From Candidatus Epulonipiscium sp. (GTDB lineage Bacteria; Bacillota_A; Clostridia; Lachnospirales; Cellulosilyticaceae), in the NCBI GenBank assembly GCA_012841565.1, contig DUUM01000179.1:62001-126000 (forward strand): a stretch of 64,000 bases of DNA, given 5' to 3'. Made by a program: the position numbers and the translations under genes. Positions 49,796 to 58,446 of the stretch are shown here, in pieces; position 1 is the first letter of the stretch, and every line of letters begins with the position of its first letter. The notes below the pieces were generated by a model. That model was not told the origin of the DNA. It searched no databases and worked only from the letters and a program-made list of their open reading frames with translations.

Positions 49796-52082
49796 ATTTA
49801 CTTTTTCTCATTGCACTAGGTGTTGTTTCTTCAATTCTTTTAAAAGCCCTTCTAAAAGATTGGGCACTATTGTATCCTACTTTCTCCCCTATCTCATTAA
49901 TCGTTAAGGTACTGGTTTTTAATAATTCACATGCTTTGCTTATTCTTAACCGCTCTACATAATCTGTAAAGTTAATGCCAGTCTGTTCCTTAAAAAAGAA
50001 TGATAAATAACCTTCCGATAAATTAAACTCAGTTGCTACCATACTAAGGCCAAGATCTGGATCTGGATAGGTGTCTTGTATATAATCTTTAATATTTTTA
50101 ATAATTTTTAAATGCCTTGAGGTTGTATCACTATTAAAAAATGCGCTTATCTCTGAAAATACAGTGCTTATATTTTGAAAAAATGCTTCCGCTGAATCTT
50201 TACCTGTTTTTCCAACAAATGAGCTTAGTTTCTCTACCATATCTAAATCAGTATCTGGCTGGGTTAATTTAATAATCGTGCTAATAACCTCATTATATAG
50301 TTTATCAACTGTAGCATTTTCCAGTTGACGTTTTTCAAAGTTCTCTTGATACAGTATGTCGATTAGCTCAGCGATATTTTTAGATTCCCCAGCTTTTGTA
50401 TGCTTTATCATTCTTTGCTCAAAGTCTAAGGGGTAGTAGTACTTTTTCCCCACTTCATGCACGTTGCTATACCACATTAAATTGGTTGTATCTGTCTTTA
50501 GTGCAATATTTAGGGCTGTTTTTGATTCTTCATAGGAGCGCCACATTCCTAATAAATTTGTGCATTCGTTACTAATCCCAAAAAACGGTGTTATGCCATG
50601 TTCTTTTAAGATTTCCGCTTTTGATTTTTCTAGAATTGCTCCTACTTCTTTTTTAAGATCAATTATCCCCTCTATATCTATAATAGCTACGGATGTTAGG
50701 TGATCTATATCATAAAAATAAACCTTATCTCCAATTTGTCTTTTCAAAGCTTCTTTAGTTACAATACGGGCTATGTTTAATTCTTGCAATGTATGACTAT
50801 CAATAATATTGTTCTCATTTTGAGCAAATATCCTAAAGGTAACCGTTATAAGTTTCTTAAACATGATATTCATTCCAGCACTTTCAGAAACGACCTTTAT
50901 CTCATTGATATTTGTAAATTCACCTTTTATAAGCTTTTGTAATAAAGCAGCTTCAATAAGAGGTTGTTGCTTTGTAAGCTCACTAGCCAAGGCTTTATTA
51001 TTTATAATAAGACTAGAAACAGCCCCACCTAATTTTTCATACGTATCTTCCGATTTCTCCTCATCATCACCTATGAACTCCCTTAGTTCTTGTACAATTC
51101 GATTAAGTGGTTTGGAATTCCTATAGGCCATATAATACGAAATAAGACCTCCTATAATAAGGGCCACAAAAAAGAGGGATATAATAGTCGTTTTAAAGGT
51201 AATGAGCTTACTCATTACGACATTATTAGGCATGACTAATACATACTTCCATCCATTTACTTTGGAAACCGTATGAATAACAATCATATTTTGATTGTGT
51301 ATTTTTTGTTTGAAAAAGCCTTCTTTATTTGGGATATTTGTAAAATCAATATACCCCGGCACTTTATTATCATGGGATAGGGATGTAATAAGATTTCCAT
51401 CTTTATCTTGGATATACATATAGGAACCTTTATCCGTACTTTCATTTAATCCAGAAAAGAACCCTGTAAGCTTATCCTTCTTAACGGATACGACAACTGC
51501 CCCTTTAGGATCTTTCATATGACTAAAAGGGATAGACTGGATGTTATCTACTTTTGTATTATGTATAACATATTTATTATAATTAAATGCATCAAATAGA
51601 CTGGATTTCCAGTCTTCAAAGTTACCTTCTTCTTTCCCTAAAATATATTTGTGATAAAAATCTGCTCTATAGAGTGTTTCAGGTGTAATAATATAGTCTG
51701 TATCTCTTAAATAAATATATAATCGGTCTATAATGCTAATAGTAGAGTTTATACTCAAATTGGAAAGTAGCTTTATAGATTGTGTTACCTCTTCATATAA
51801 ACCCACTTCGTTTCTTCTTCTAGCTTCTGTTAGACTATTGATTTGAGGATCTGTAGATAGCTGCATAATGATACTATTTAAAGCTAACAATTCATTATCT
51901 ATACTATCTCGTCCTTGATTAATCATCGCTAGATTAGTGTCTTTAATACCTTCTTCTACGATACTAAAGCTAATTTGATATCCTATCATGGATATAATGA
52001 GTGGCAATAAAAGTACCAATGAATATGAAATCATAAATTTGGTTACTGCGTTTTTAGATTTTATGTTAAGCCAATGTTTCAT
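49794..52082 (-). CDS. Membrane-bound AraC-family regulator of the pectin locus
   Basis: Start at ATG 52082 (MKHWLNIKSKN), eight bases after AAAGGGG; 762 residues. A transmembrane helix at about 14-38, an extracellular Cache-type sensor to about residue 280, a second helix near 290-312, a middle cytoplasmic region, and a C-terminal AraC DNA-binding domain with two helix-turn-helices (LSMVATEFNLSEGYLSFFFK and TINEIGEKVGYNSAQSFRRAF). Such YesN-like or HTH-Cache regulators directly couple extracellular sugar to transcription of adjacent transporters. It lies immediately upstream of the LplB/LplC/binding-protein genes. A 24-bp palindrome is in its promoter region. Confidence 0.9.
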   Translation of the reverse strand: MKHWLNIKSKNAVTKFMISYSLVLLLPLIISMIGYQISFSIVEEGIKDTNLAMINQGRDSIDNELLALNSIIMQLSTDPQINSLTEARRRNEVGLYEEVTQSIKLLSNLSINSTISIIDRLYIYLRDTDYIITPETLYRADFYHKYILGKEEGNFEDWKSSLFDAFNYNKYVIHNTKVDNIQSIPFSHMKDPKGAVVVSVKKDKLTGFFSGLNESTDKGSYMYIQDKDGNLITSLSHDNKVPGYIDFTNIPNKEGFFKQKIHNQNMIVIHTVSKVNGWKYVLVMPNNVVMSKLITFKTTIISLFFVALIIGGLISYYMAYRNSKPLNRIVQELREFIGDDEEKSEDTYEKLGGAVSSLIINNKALASELTKQQPLIEAALLQKLIKGEFTNINEIKVVSESAGMNIMFKKLITVTFRIFAQNENNIIDSHTLQELNIARIVTKEALKRQIGDKVYFYDIDHLTSVAIIDIEGIIDLKKEVGAILEKSKAEILKEHGITPFFGISNECTNLLGMWRSYEESKTALNIALKTDTTNLMWYSNVHEVGKKYYYPLDFEQRMIKHTKAGESKNIAELIDILYQENFEKRQLENATVDKLYNEVISTIIKLTQPDTDLDMVEKLSSFVGKTGKDSAEAFFQNISTVFSEISAFFNSDTTSRHLKIIKNIKDYIQDTYPDPDLGLSMVATEFNLSEGYLSFFFKEQTGINFTDYVERLRISKACELLKTSTLTINEIGEKVGYNSAQSFRRAFKRIEETTPSAMRKSK

Positions 52083-52179
52083 TGTTAGAACCCCTTTAGT
52101 TTTACGTATATTCATATTGTACTATATTTATTTCCACCTTACAATTAACAGATATTTCAAAGAGGTGCTTTTGCATTTA

Positions 52180-52203
52180 ATTTATAACTTTAAAGTTATA
52201 AAT
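52180..52203. repeat. 24-bp perfect palindrome upstream of the AraC-type gene
   Basis: ATTTATAACTTTAAAGTTATAAAT is fully self-complementary and is split into its halves ATTTATAACTTT and AAAGTTATAAAT. It lies about 100 bases upstream of the regulator start. An operator is possible, but AT-rich palindromes also arise by chance. Confidence 0.5.
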
Positions 52204-52206
52204 CCA

Positions 52207-52255
52207 CAAAAAAATGTGTGTTTGCCATAGTTTAAAACTATACCAAACACACATT
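52207..52255 (-). terminator. Terminator after the OhrR-like gene
   Basis: AATGTGTGTTTG and its exact complement make a 12-bp stem (52213-52224 with 52244-52255); the loop itself contains ATAGTTT/AAACTAT. Seven T-like bases follow on the minus strand. Confidence 0.75.
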
Positions 52256-52693
52256 CTAACTCTCAGGGGTTATTTGACCTAGTACCTTGTATAGTAATTG
52301 GTAAAGCTGTGTTGCTTCTTCAGGAGAAAGAGAAATACACTGGCTCATCTCCAAAGGTATATGTGCTGCTGCTACTTTAAGATTTTCACCTTTTTCCGTT
52401 ATGGTAACAATAACATTGCGTTCATCCTTTGAATCTCTCTTTCTTATGACCCATCCTTGAGATTCCATTTTCTTAAGCAAGGGCGTTAAGGTTCCAGAGT
52501 CTAGATATAGATGATTCCCCAAAGATTTTACATTCATGCTTTTTTGCTCCCATAGGACCATCATTGCAATATACTGGGTATATGTAAGTCCAATAGGATC
52601 TAACAGTGGTTTATATTTTTTTATAACTTCTTTAGAACACGCATATAAGGGAAAACATAGCTGATTTTCTAATTTTAAAACGGAATCGTCCAT
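52256..52693 (-). CDS. OhrR-like MarR-family peroxide sensor
   Basis: A 145-residue winged-helix protein. The N-terminal segment LENQLCFPLYACSKEV has the reactive Cys (about residue 13) that senses organic peroxide in OhrR, with the tyrosines in YTQYIAMM as likely partners. The recognition region LYLDSGTLTPLLKKME and wing RNVIVTITEKG are typical. It follows the glutathione-peroxidase gene by 16 bases, so it probably represses that gene and itself until oxidised. No ohr gene is present. Confidence 0.9.
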   Translation of the reverse strand: MDDSVLKLENQLCFPLYACSKEVIKKYKPLLDPIGLTYTQYIAMMVLWEQKSMNVKSLGNHLYLDSGTLTPLLKKMESQGWVIRKRDSKDERNVIVTITEKGENLKVAAAHIPLEMSQCISLSPEEATQLYQLLYKVLGQITPES

Positions 52694-52709
52694 TTTTTTA
52701 ATGTCCTTT

Positions 52710-53186
52710 CTATTTTAGTAATTCAATAATATCTTTTTCAAGTTTGTCTGGTGTATGAGTTGGTGCATAACGTTTAACAACATTTCCATCTTTATCAACT
52801 AAAAACTTAGTAAAATTCCATTTTATTTTTGCTCCAAGGGTTCCACCTTTTTCTTCTTTCAAAAAAGTGTAAAGAGGTGATTCGTTTTCACCATTCACAT
52901 CAACTTTTTCAAACCTAGGGAAAGTCGTTCCATAGTTAAGTTTACAAAAACTATTAATCTCTGCACCACTACCTGGGGCTTGGGATCCAAACTGATTACA
53001 TGGAAAATCCAAAATCTCAAAACCTTTCTCTTTGTATTGTTCATATAATTTCTGTAAACCTTCATACTGAGGTGTAAATCCGCAGCCTGTAGCCGTATTT
53101 ACAATTAATAATACCTTTTCTTTGTAATTTTCTAGGTTTACGTCTTCACCTTTAATGTCTTTTACTGTTAAATCGTATATACTCAT
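52710..53186 (-). CDS. Glutathione peroxidase family protein (thiol peroxidase type)
   Basis: A 158-residue thioredoxin-fold enzyme: VNTATGCGFTPQYEGLQKLY carries the catalytic Cys (in place of Sec), and FPCNQFG and WNFTKF hold the Gln, Asn and Trp of the active site. It reduces organic hydroperoxides with thioredoxin-like donors. It is the first gene of a two-gene operon with the OhrR-like sensor, so peroxide defence is the likely role. Promoter 53291-53264 lies upstream. Confidence 0.93.
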   Translation of the reverse strand: MSIYDLTVKDIKGEDVNLENYKEKVLLIVNTATGCGFTPQYEGLQKLYEQYKEKGFEILDFPCNQFGSQAPGSGAEINSFCKLNYGTTFPRFEKVDVNGENESPLYTFLKEEKGGTLGAKIKWNFTKFLVDKDGNVVKRYAPTHTPDKLEKDIIELLK

Positions 53187-53263
53187 AACTTAGCCTCCTA
53201 TTAATTTTTATTTATGTAGTGCATCTGCATTTCACTAATTCTTATTTCATTGTGCTCAATTTA

Positions 53264-53291
53264 ATTATATCAAACTTATCTTTTTTGTCAA
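53264..53291 (-). promoter_or_regulatory. Promoter of the peroxidase-ohrR operon
   Basis: On the minus strand TTGACA (53291-53286) and TATAAT (53269-53264) are 16 bp apart. An ATTGAGCACAAT half-palindrome just downstream (53252-53261 region) may be the OhrR site. Confidence 0.6.
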
Positions 53292-53350
53292 GGGTTCAAA
53301 TAAAAAAACCTCACATCTCATAACCATCTAAAATATAAAAGCAAAAATAA

Positions 53351-53392
53351 AACACTGAAGTAAGAGAACATACCATCCTCTACTTCAGTGTT
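53351..53392 (-). terminator. Terminator after the DEAD-box helicase gene
   Basis: AACACTGAAGTA and TACTTCAGTGTT form a 12-bp stem with an 18-base loop; TTATTTTT follows on the minus strand. Confidence 0.75.
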
Positions 53393-53406
53393 TAGCCATT
53401 ACCTAT

Positions 53407-54549
53407 CTACTTATTATCTATTATCTTGCCTTCATATAAATCCTTCTCTACCATAACTATCTTAAGCTCTTTCCCACATTTATTCATTACTTCTTCATCT
53501 CTTCTATTAGATATAAGAGAAATAGCCACTCCTTTTGCGCCTGCTCTTCCTGTACGTCCTACTCTGTGCAGGTATTCTTTTGGACTTTCTGGCATATCTA
53601 AGTTAATGATATGGGTCACATCTGATACGTCTAAGCCTCTTGCTAGTACGTCTGATGCAACAAGAAGTTGAATATTACCTTCCCTAAATCCATCGAGGGC
53701 TTTTTTACGATTTTGTTTTTCATCACTGCCGTGGATTCCTGCTACTAAAAACCCGTGAAACTTAAGTTTTTCAACTGTTTTTTCAATGTCATAGCTTTTA
53801 TTAATAAAGATTAATGCTTTTTTAGGTTTAGCTGCATGGATTACTTTACGCAGTAATTCCATCTTGTCTCTAAGTTTCGTTTTAAAATAAAAATGTTCTA
53901 TAGAATTGCTAAGGGGATTTTCTTGTTTCATCTCTAGTATTTTTAAATCCTTAGACAATTCTTGGGCTGTTTTAATCGCATCGTTACTCCCTGATGCTGA
54001 GAAAAATAGTAACTGTCTATCTTTAAGAGTTGTTTTGATAATATCCTCAATATCTTTGACATTACTTTTGTGAAGTAATGAGTCAAACTCATCTATAACA
54101 ATTGTTTTTAATGTATGGGCCTTAATCTTTTTCATTTTAATGAGTTCTAGGATTCTTCCTGCTGACCCAATTATAATGTGTTGTTTATCTCTAAGATCTA
54201 CAACTTGCTTTTTAATATTAACATTCCCAATAACAACTGCCGATGTCACTGCCATGGTAGAATTCTTCTGGAGTATCCCTACCTGGTCATACACCTGCAT
54301 AGCCAGTTCATGGGTTGGTGTTAGAATAAGGACTTGCATTTCTCTTTTTGACGTATCAATTTTTTGAAATAAAGGTAATAAATAAGCTAAGGTTTTACCT
54401 GTTCCTGTAGCTGATTTACCTAGTATATCTTGATTATCTAATATAAGTGGTATAGCTCTATCTTGAATTTCTGTTGGCTGAGATATATTTTGCGCTTTAA
54501 GACCATTTATAAGTTCTTCCTTTAAGCCTAATTCATTAAATGTTTTCAT
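53407..54549 (-). CDS. DEAD-box RNA helicase (YfmL-like, DEFD motif)
   Basis: A 380-residue helicase: Q motif QPTEIQDRAIP, Walker A ATGTGKT, motif Ib LTPTHELA, motif II VIDEFD, motif III SAS, then the C-terminal domain with LVASDVLARGLDV and HRVGRTGRAG. Motif II is DEFD instead of DEAD, the form known for Bacillus YfmL, a ribosome-assembly helicase. No C-terminal extension is present. It follows rlmB by 9 bases, so it may be co-transcribed and act in large-subunit maturation, although that operon link is inferred. Confidence 0.92.
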   Translation of the reverse strand: MKTFNELGLKEELINGLKAQNISQPTEIQDRAIPLILDNQDILGKSATGTGKTLAYLLPLFQKIDTSKREMQVLILTPTHELAMQVYDQVGILQKNSTMAVTSAVVIGNVNIKKQVVDLRDKQHIIIGSAGRILELIKMKKIKAHTLKTIVIDEFDSLLHKSNVKDIEDIIKTTLKDRQLLFFSASGSNDAIKTAQELSKDLKILEMKQENPLSNSIEHFYFKTKLRDKMELLRKVIHAAKPKKALIFINKSYDIEKTVEKLKFHGFLVAGIHGSDEKQNRKKALDGFREGNIQLLVASDVLARGLDVSDVTHIINLDMPESPKEYLHRVGRTGRAGAKGVAISLISNRRDEEVMNKCGKELKIVMVEKDLYEGKIIDNK

Positions 54550-54558
54550 TTTTTCTCC

Positions 54559-55611
54559 TTAGTATTTTCTTTGTCTTACGACTTCATACATAAGCAGGGA
54601 TGCCGCTACTGATGCGTTGAGTGAGTTAATCTGACCATTCATAGGCATAGATACAACGTAGTCACAGTTTTCTTTAACAAGCCTTGAAACACCTTCGCCT
54701 TCATTACCGATAATTAAAGCCATAGGACCTTTAAGGTCAGTTTCGTACATAGAAGCTCCGTCCATATCGGCACATGCAACCCAAACACCTTGGCTTTTTA
54801 ACTCTTCTATAGTTCTTACAATATTAGTTACTTTAGCAACTGGTGTATATTCAATTGCGCCTGCTGATACTTTCCCTACAACTGAGGTAAGTCCTACTGA
54901 TCTTCGCTTTGGAATAATAACACCATGAGCACCTGCTGCGTTAGCTGTACGAATAACAGCGCCTAAGTTATGTGGATCTTGTATGTTTTCCATTATAACA
55001 ATAAACGGATCTTCTCCTTTAGCCGCAGCTGCCGCTAATATATCCTCAACTCTTACATATTCATGAGCAGATGCAAATGCAATAACACCTTGGTGTTTAC
55101 CCGATCCTGCCATTGCGTCTAATCTGATTTTTTCTGTCTCTTGCATAACGATTCCTTTATCTTTCGCTTCTGCAATAATCTTTCTGATAGAGCCTTCACT
55201 GCTTCCTGTTTGAACAAAAAGCTTATCGATGGTTCTATCTGCGTTAAGGGCCTCTAAGACTGCGTTTCTTCCTACAATCATAAGCTCATTACTCACTGTT
55301 TCTACTTCTTCTTCTGGCCTGGTATCGTATCTTTTGTCAAATCTTTTTTCTCTTCTAAACTCATCTCTAGTGGGTCTTTGACCGGGTTCTCTATCCTTTT
55401 TAAATTCTTCTCTTGCTGGTCTTGAACCTGAGTTTCTATCCTTTTTAGCTTCTTCTCTTGCTGGTTTTGGTCCTGCATTTCTATCTTTCTTGAAATGTTC
55501 GCTTCTTGGCCTTGCAGCTGCATCTTTACCCTCTTCAGTTTTAGGTCCTCTAAATCCTTGTAATCCTTTTTTCCCTTTTGGTGCTCTTGATCTTGATGTT
55601 CTTTGTGCCAT
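54559..55611 (-). CDS. rlmB: 23S rRNA (guanosine-2'-O-)-methyltransferase RlmB with repetitive N-terminus
   Basis: A 350-residue SpoU/TrmH methyltransferase. The catalytic core (from about residue 105) has GRNAVLEALN, NIQDPHNLGAVIRTANAAG, LIIGNEGEGVSRLV and SLNASVAASLLMYEV, the three SpoU motifs. It methylates G2251-type sites of 23S rRNA. The first 100 residues are a Lys/Arg/Glu-rich, disordered extension containing about four repeats of a 15-residue unit (KKDRNAGPKPAREE and variants). Typical RlmB proteins are about 250 residues, so the extension is unusual. Neighbours are conserved on the right (flippase, thyX, mrnC). Confidence 0.9.
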   Translation of the reverse strand: MAQRTSRSRAPKGKKGLQGFRGPKTEEGKDAAARPRSEHFKKDRNAGPKPAREEAKKDRNSGSRPAREEFKKDREPGQRPTRDEFRREKRFDKRYDTRPEEEVETVSNELMIVGRNAVLEALNADRTIDKLFVQTGSSEGSIRKIIAEAKDKGIVMQETEKIRLDAMAGSGKHQGVIAFASAHEYVRVEDILAAAAAKGEDPFIVIMENIQDPHNLGAVIRTANAAGAHGVIIPKRRSVGLTSVVGKVSAGAIEYTPVAKVTNIVRTIEELKSQGVWVACADMDGASMYETDLKGPMALIIGNEGEGVSRLVKENCDYVVSMPMNGQINSLNASVAASLLMYEVVRQRKY

Positions 55612-55632
55612 AATAACAAACTCCTTTGCGGA

Positions 55633-57210
55633 TTAAATCTTCCGCTTTCTCATATGTGTAATATCTTCTTTACTTATACCGCCACTCATGACAAGAACAA
55701 TGGCATACACAACGACTCCAACCAGTACCGATCCTAGTGTCATAATTGCATTATTCCTGTTAGATGTCATATCTAGTACGCCACTGAGTATCTTTGATAC
55801 CCCGTAGGCTGCCCCACCCATAACAAGAGATGCTATTAGTGGTTTTATAACAACAAACATAACATTTAATTTAAATCCTGTATCACGTCTTACAAACCAA
55901 TAATTTATAAGGGTATAGGTCCCATACCCAGCAATTGATGCTATGGCGGCGCCTATTACGCCTAAAGAAGTTGCAACAAGGATGTAGTTACCAATTGCTT
56001 TAACCATAGTAGCGCCTATAATCGCATAAATCGGCGCCCATACATTCCCCATTCCCTGAAGGATTCCGGTTAAAGCTTGTCCTAGCATAGCAAATGCAAT
56101 ACTAAAAGCCGCAACTGCCAATACCGTTCCACCCTCTGGGTATGTTGGATAAATCAATGCCATAATAGGGTTTGCCAAAACCGCTAGTCCTATACTAGCG
56201 GGAAATGAAATTAAAAGTGCAATCCGTGTTCCAAGCTCTATTTTATCATGTAGTTCTTTTTGATCATTTCTAGCCATTGCTTCTGAGATACTTGGTACAA
56301 GCCCAATGATTAGGGCCAAGCCAAATGCAAATGGAAAGTTAATAAATGTAGCTCCTTTGGCCAGTTGGCCATATAACCCTGTGGCTACAGATGCACTAAT
56401 GCCATAGTCTCTTAGACGCATAACCACAAGACCGGAGTCAATCAGAGCTATAATAGAATTGATTGCTGTTCCAATTGATATAGGAATGGCTATCCACAAA
56501 ACTGTTTTAGCCGTTTCTTTAAAAGGAAGTATAGCACTAATTTTTTTACTTTTATTAACCTCAATCATAATCCCCTTACGCCTTCTTACATACATACCTG
56601 TTAAAACAAGAGATCCTAATATACCACCAGCAACTGCTCCAAAAGAAGCACCTCCTGCTGCCTTTGCAACATCTGGCATGAAAAACACTGCTAGAGCAAG
56701 CCCTATAAAGACCCTACCTGCATTTTCAAGAACCTGGGATATAGCCGTTGGAAGCATATCTTGCATACCTTGAAAATAGCCTCTATAGACGCCCATTATA
56801 CAAACAAATACTGGGCTAAGCCCTAAGCCCCATAAGGAATAAATTGCTTGTTCTTCCCAGTTTAAAACTTTAACAAGCCAAGGTGCTCCAAGCATAACAA
56901 TAGCTGACATGACCGTTCCTACAATAAGCATCAGTTTAAAGGCATGAGTGAAAATCTGATGGGCCTCAGCATCTTTACCGTGAACTCTCTTTTCTGCAAC
57001 TAATTTTGCTATAGTTGATGGAATTCCAACAATAGCAACAGCGCTAAAAAGTGTGTATATTGGGTATGCCAGTCCATAGTATCCAATACCCTCATCTCCG
57101 ATTAAAGCTGTTAATGGAACTCTAAAAAATGCACTTAATATTTTAGCTAAAAAACCTGCTAAGGATAAAATAAGAGCACCTTTTACAAATTTTTGTGTTT
57201 GATTTGACAT
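55633..57210 (-). CDS. MOP-family flippase (SpoVB/YtgP type)
   Basis: A 525-residue membrane protein with about fourteen helices: N-terminal FVKGALILSLAGFLAKILSAFFRVPL and GIGYYGLAYPIYTLFSAVAIVGIP (quoted in part: GYYGLAYPIYTLF) are characteristic of the SpoVB/YtgP polysaccharide or lipid II flippase group. It may move peptidoglycan precursors across the membrane in vegetative cells or sporulation. It is inserted between thyX and rlmB, and no glycosyltransferases are nearby, so the substrate is not known. Confidence 0.9.
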   Translation of the reverse strand: MSNQTQKFVKGALILSLAGFLAKILSAFFRVPLTALIGDEGIGYYGLAYPIYTLFSAVAIVGIPSTIAKLVAEKRVHGKDAEAHQIFTHAFKLMLIVGTVMSAIVMLGAPWLVKVLNWEEQAIYSLWGLGLSPVFVCIMGVYRGYFQGMQDMLPTAISQVLENAGRVFIGLALAVFFMPDVAKAAGGASFGAVAGGILGSLVLTGMYVRRRKGIMIEVNKSKKISAILPFKETAKTVLWIAIPISIGTAINSIIALIDSGLVVMRLRDYGISASVATGLYGQLAKGATFINFPFAFGLALIIGLVPSISEAMARNDQKELHDKIELGTRIALLISFPASIGLAVLANPIMALIYPTYPEGGTVLAVAAFSIAFAMLGQALTGILQGMGNVWAPIYAIIGATMVKAIGNYILVATSLGVIGAAIASIAGYGTYTLINYWFVRRDTGFKLNVMFVVIKPLIASLVMGGAAYGVSKILSGVLDMTSNRNNAIMTLGSVLVGVVVYAIVLVMSGGISKEDITHMRKRKI

Positions 57211-57224
57211 ATTACTCGTTCCTC

Positions 57225-57998
57225 CTAATGCCCTTGGTATAGGTCACGCATTTCCATGGTCCTGCCACAGCTCATTTTACCCTCTTTGCACTTTCCTTTA
57301 ACACAGGAAGGTCCACAGTTCCGAAATACAAGAGGGGCTACTTCTTTAACGCACTCTAACATTTGATTGGCTAACGCCCTGATTTCCCACTGTGCCCTTG
57401 TACAGCATCTTAGGGTAAAAAAATTAAATAAAGCCCTTGCGTTCATTGTCACCACAATCTTAGTTTCACAGGCATTTGGAAGTACAAACCTGGCATCTTC
57501 TATAGCCATTTTGGTTGCATTTCGCTTTGCCTTTTTTTCATCTTGGCCTTCTTCTTGTAATTTTTCTATATGTTGTTTTATTAAGATAGTTACAATGTCG
57601 TCATATCTTTCTTGATCTTCTTCCATGGCTTTTATAAATATTACTTTTGCCTCTGGATTGTTTTCGATACTAGGTGGTATAACATACTCGAACTGGCCTT
57701 CTGTTACATATCTTTGGCTTTTTTGCGAGTAACTGGCTCCAATCCGGTGCCTAACTAGCTGATGAGTCAAGGTTCTGGAAACGCCTTCAATTCCAAATGT
57801 AAAGCTAACATGTTCAAAGGGTGATTCATGACCAACGGATCCTAACATTTCTACAAAAGAATCTATTTTATCCTTTGTTAGATTCTTTAGGAGGCCTTCT
57901 ATATCACCAGGTGAGTAGCATAACCTTGCCGCAGCTGCTATATATTTTTCCGGCTCTGGGGTGTGGGTTAATAATGTTACTTTACAGTTTGTTTTCAT
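57225..57998 (-). CDS. thyX: FAD-dependent thymidylate synthase ThyX
   Basis: A 257-residue flavoprotein. The ThyX signature [15 protein letters not shown] (RHR-x7-S type) lies about residues 83-97, and the C-terminal [16 protein letters not shown] region has several cysteines. It makes dTMP from dUMP using methylenetetrahydrofolate and FAD. There is no thyA in the window. Its start overlaps the end of mrnC by 4 bp, typical of the clostridial order mrnC-thyX-rlmB. Length matches the family. Confidence 0.95.
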   Translation of the reverse strand: MKTNCKVTLLTHTPEPEKYIAAAARLCYSPGDIEGLLKNLTKDKIDSFVEMLGSVGHESPFEHVSFTFGIEGVSRTLTHQLVRHRIGASYSQKSQRYVTEGQFEYVIPPSIENNPEAKVIFIKAMEEDQERYDDIVTILIKQHIEKLQEEGQDEKKAKRNATKMAIEDARFVLPNACETKIVVTMNARALFNFFTLRCCTRAQWEIRALANQMLECVKEVAPLVFRNCGPSCVKGKCKEGKMSCGRTMEMRDLYQGH

Positions 57999-58432
57999 AT
58001 CTTTTCCTCTTCTAGCTTTTCAAGTCCATACTTCATGATTTCTAAAATACGCTCTATATCTTGATCTAAATAGAGATATCCTATTAAAGCTTCCACTCCT
58101 GTAGCATGCCTATAGGTCAGTATATCTGTGTTTTTAGCTGAAGAACTGCTTTTTGCATTGCGTCCTCTTTTAAAGATATCTTCTTCTGCCTCAGTCAGTA
58201 TTTCTTTGATATGATTGTAAAACTGTGCTTGTCCTTTTGCTTGTACGAATTCTTTGGTTGTTTGGTGGTACTGGTTAACCCTAGCATTACCCATGCCAAT
58301 TACAACAGTTCTAATCATGACTTCATATACTGCATCCCCTATGTATGCAAGAGCAAGAGGAGAATACTCTCTTGCATTATGCGTTTTACCTAAGTTTGCT
58401 TGGGCTAGTAATTCTTTTGTTTTATCGATCAT
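57995..58432 (-). CDS. mrnC: Mini-ribonuclease III
   Basis: A 145-residue RNase III catalytic domain without an RNA-binding domain: [18 protein letters not shown] contains the catalytic acidic residues, and the C-terminal [19 protein letters not shown] is the second signature block. It matures 23S rRNA 5' and 3' ends in this family. It follows cysS, as in Bacillus and clostridia. Confidence 0.95.
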   Translation of the reverse strand: MIDKTKELLAQANLGKTHNAREYSPLALAYIGDAVYEVMIRTVVIGMGNARVNQYHQTTKEFVQAKGQAQFYNHIKEILTEAEEDIFKRGRNAKSSSSAKNTDILTYRHATGVEALIGYLYLDQDIERILEIMKYGLEKLEEEKI

Positions 58433-58446
58433 ATCTATCTCCTTAA

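Noticed and set aside
55302..55619. 105-residue open frame in the rlmB 5' region
   Set aside because: It is the +1-type shadow of the repetitive RlmB extension; its Glu/Gln/Lys-rich sequence arises from the same 45-bp repeats and it has no separate ribosome site.
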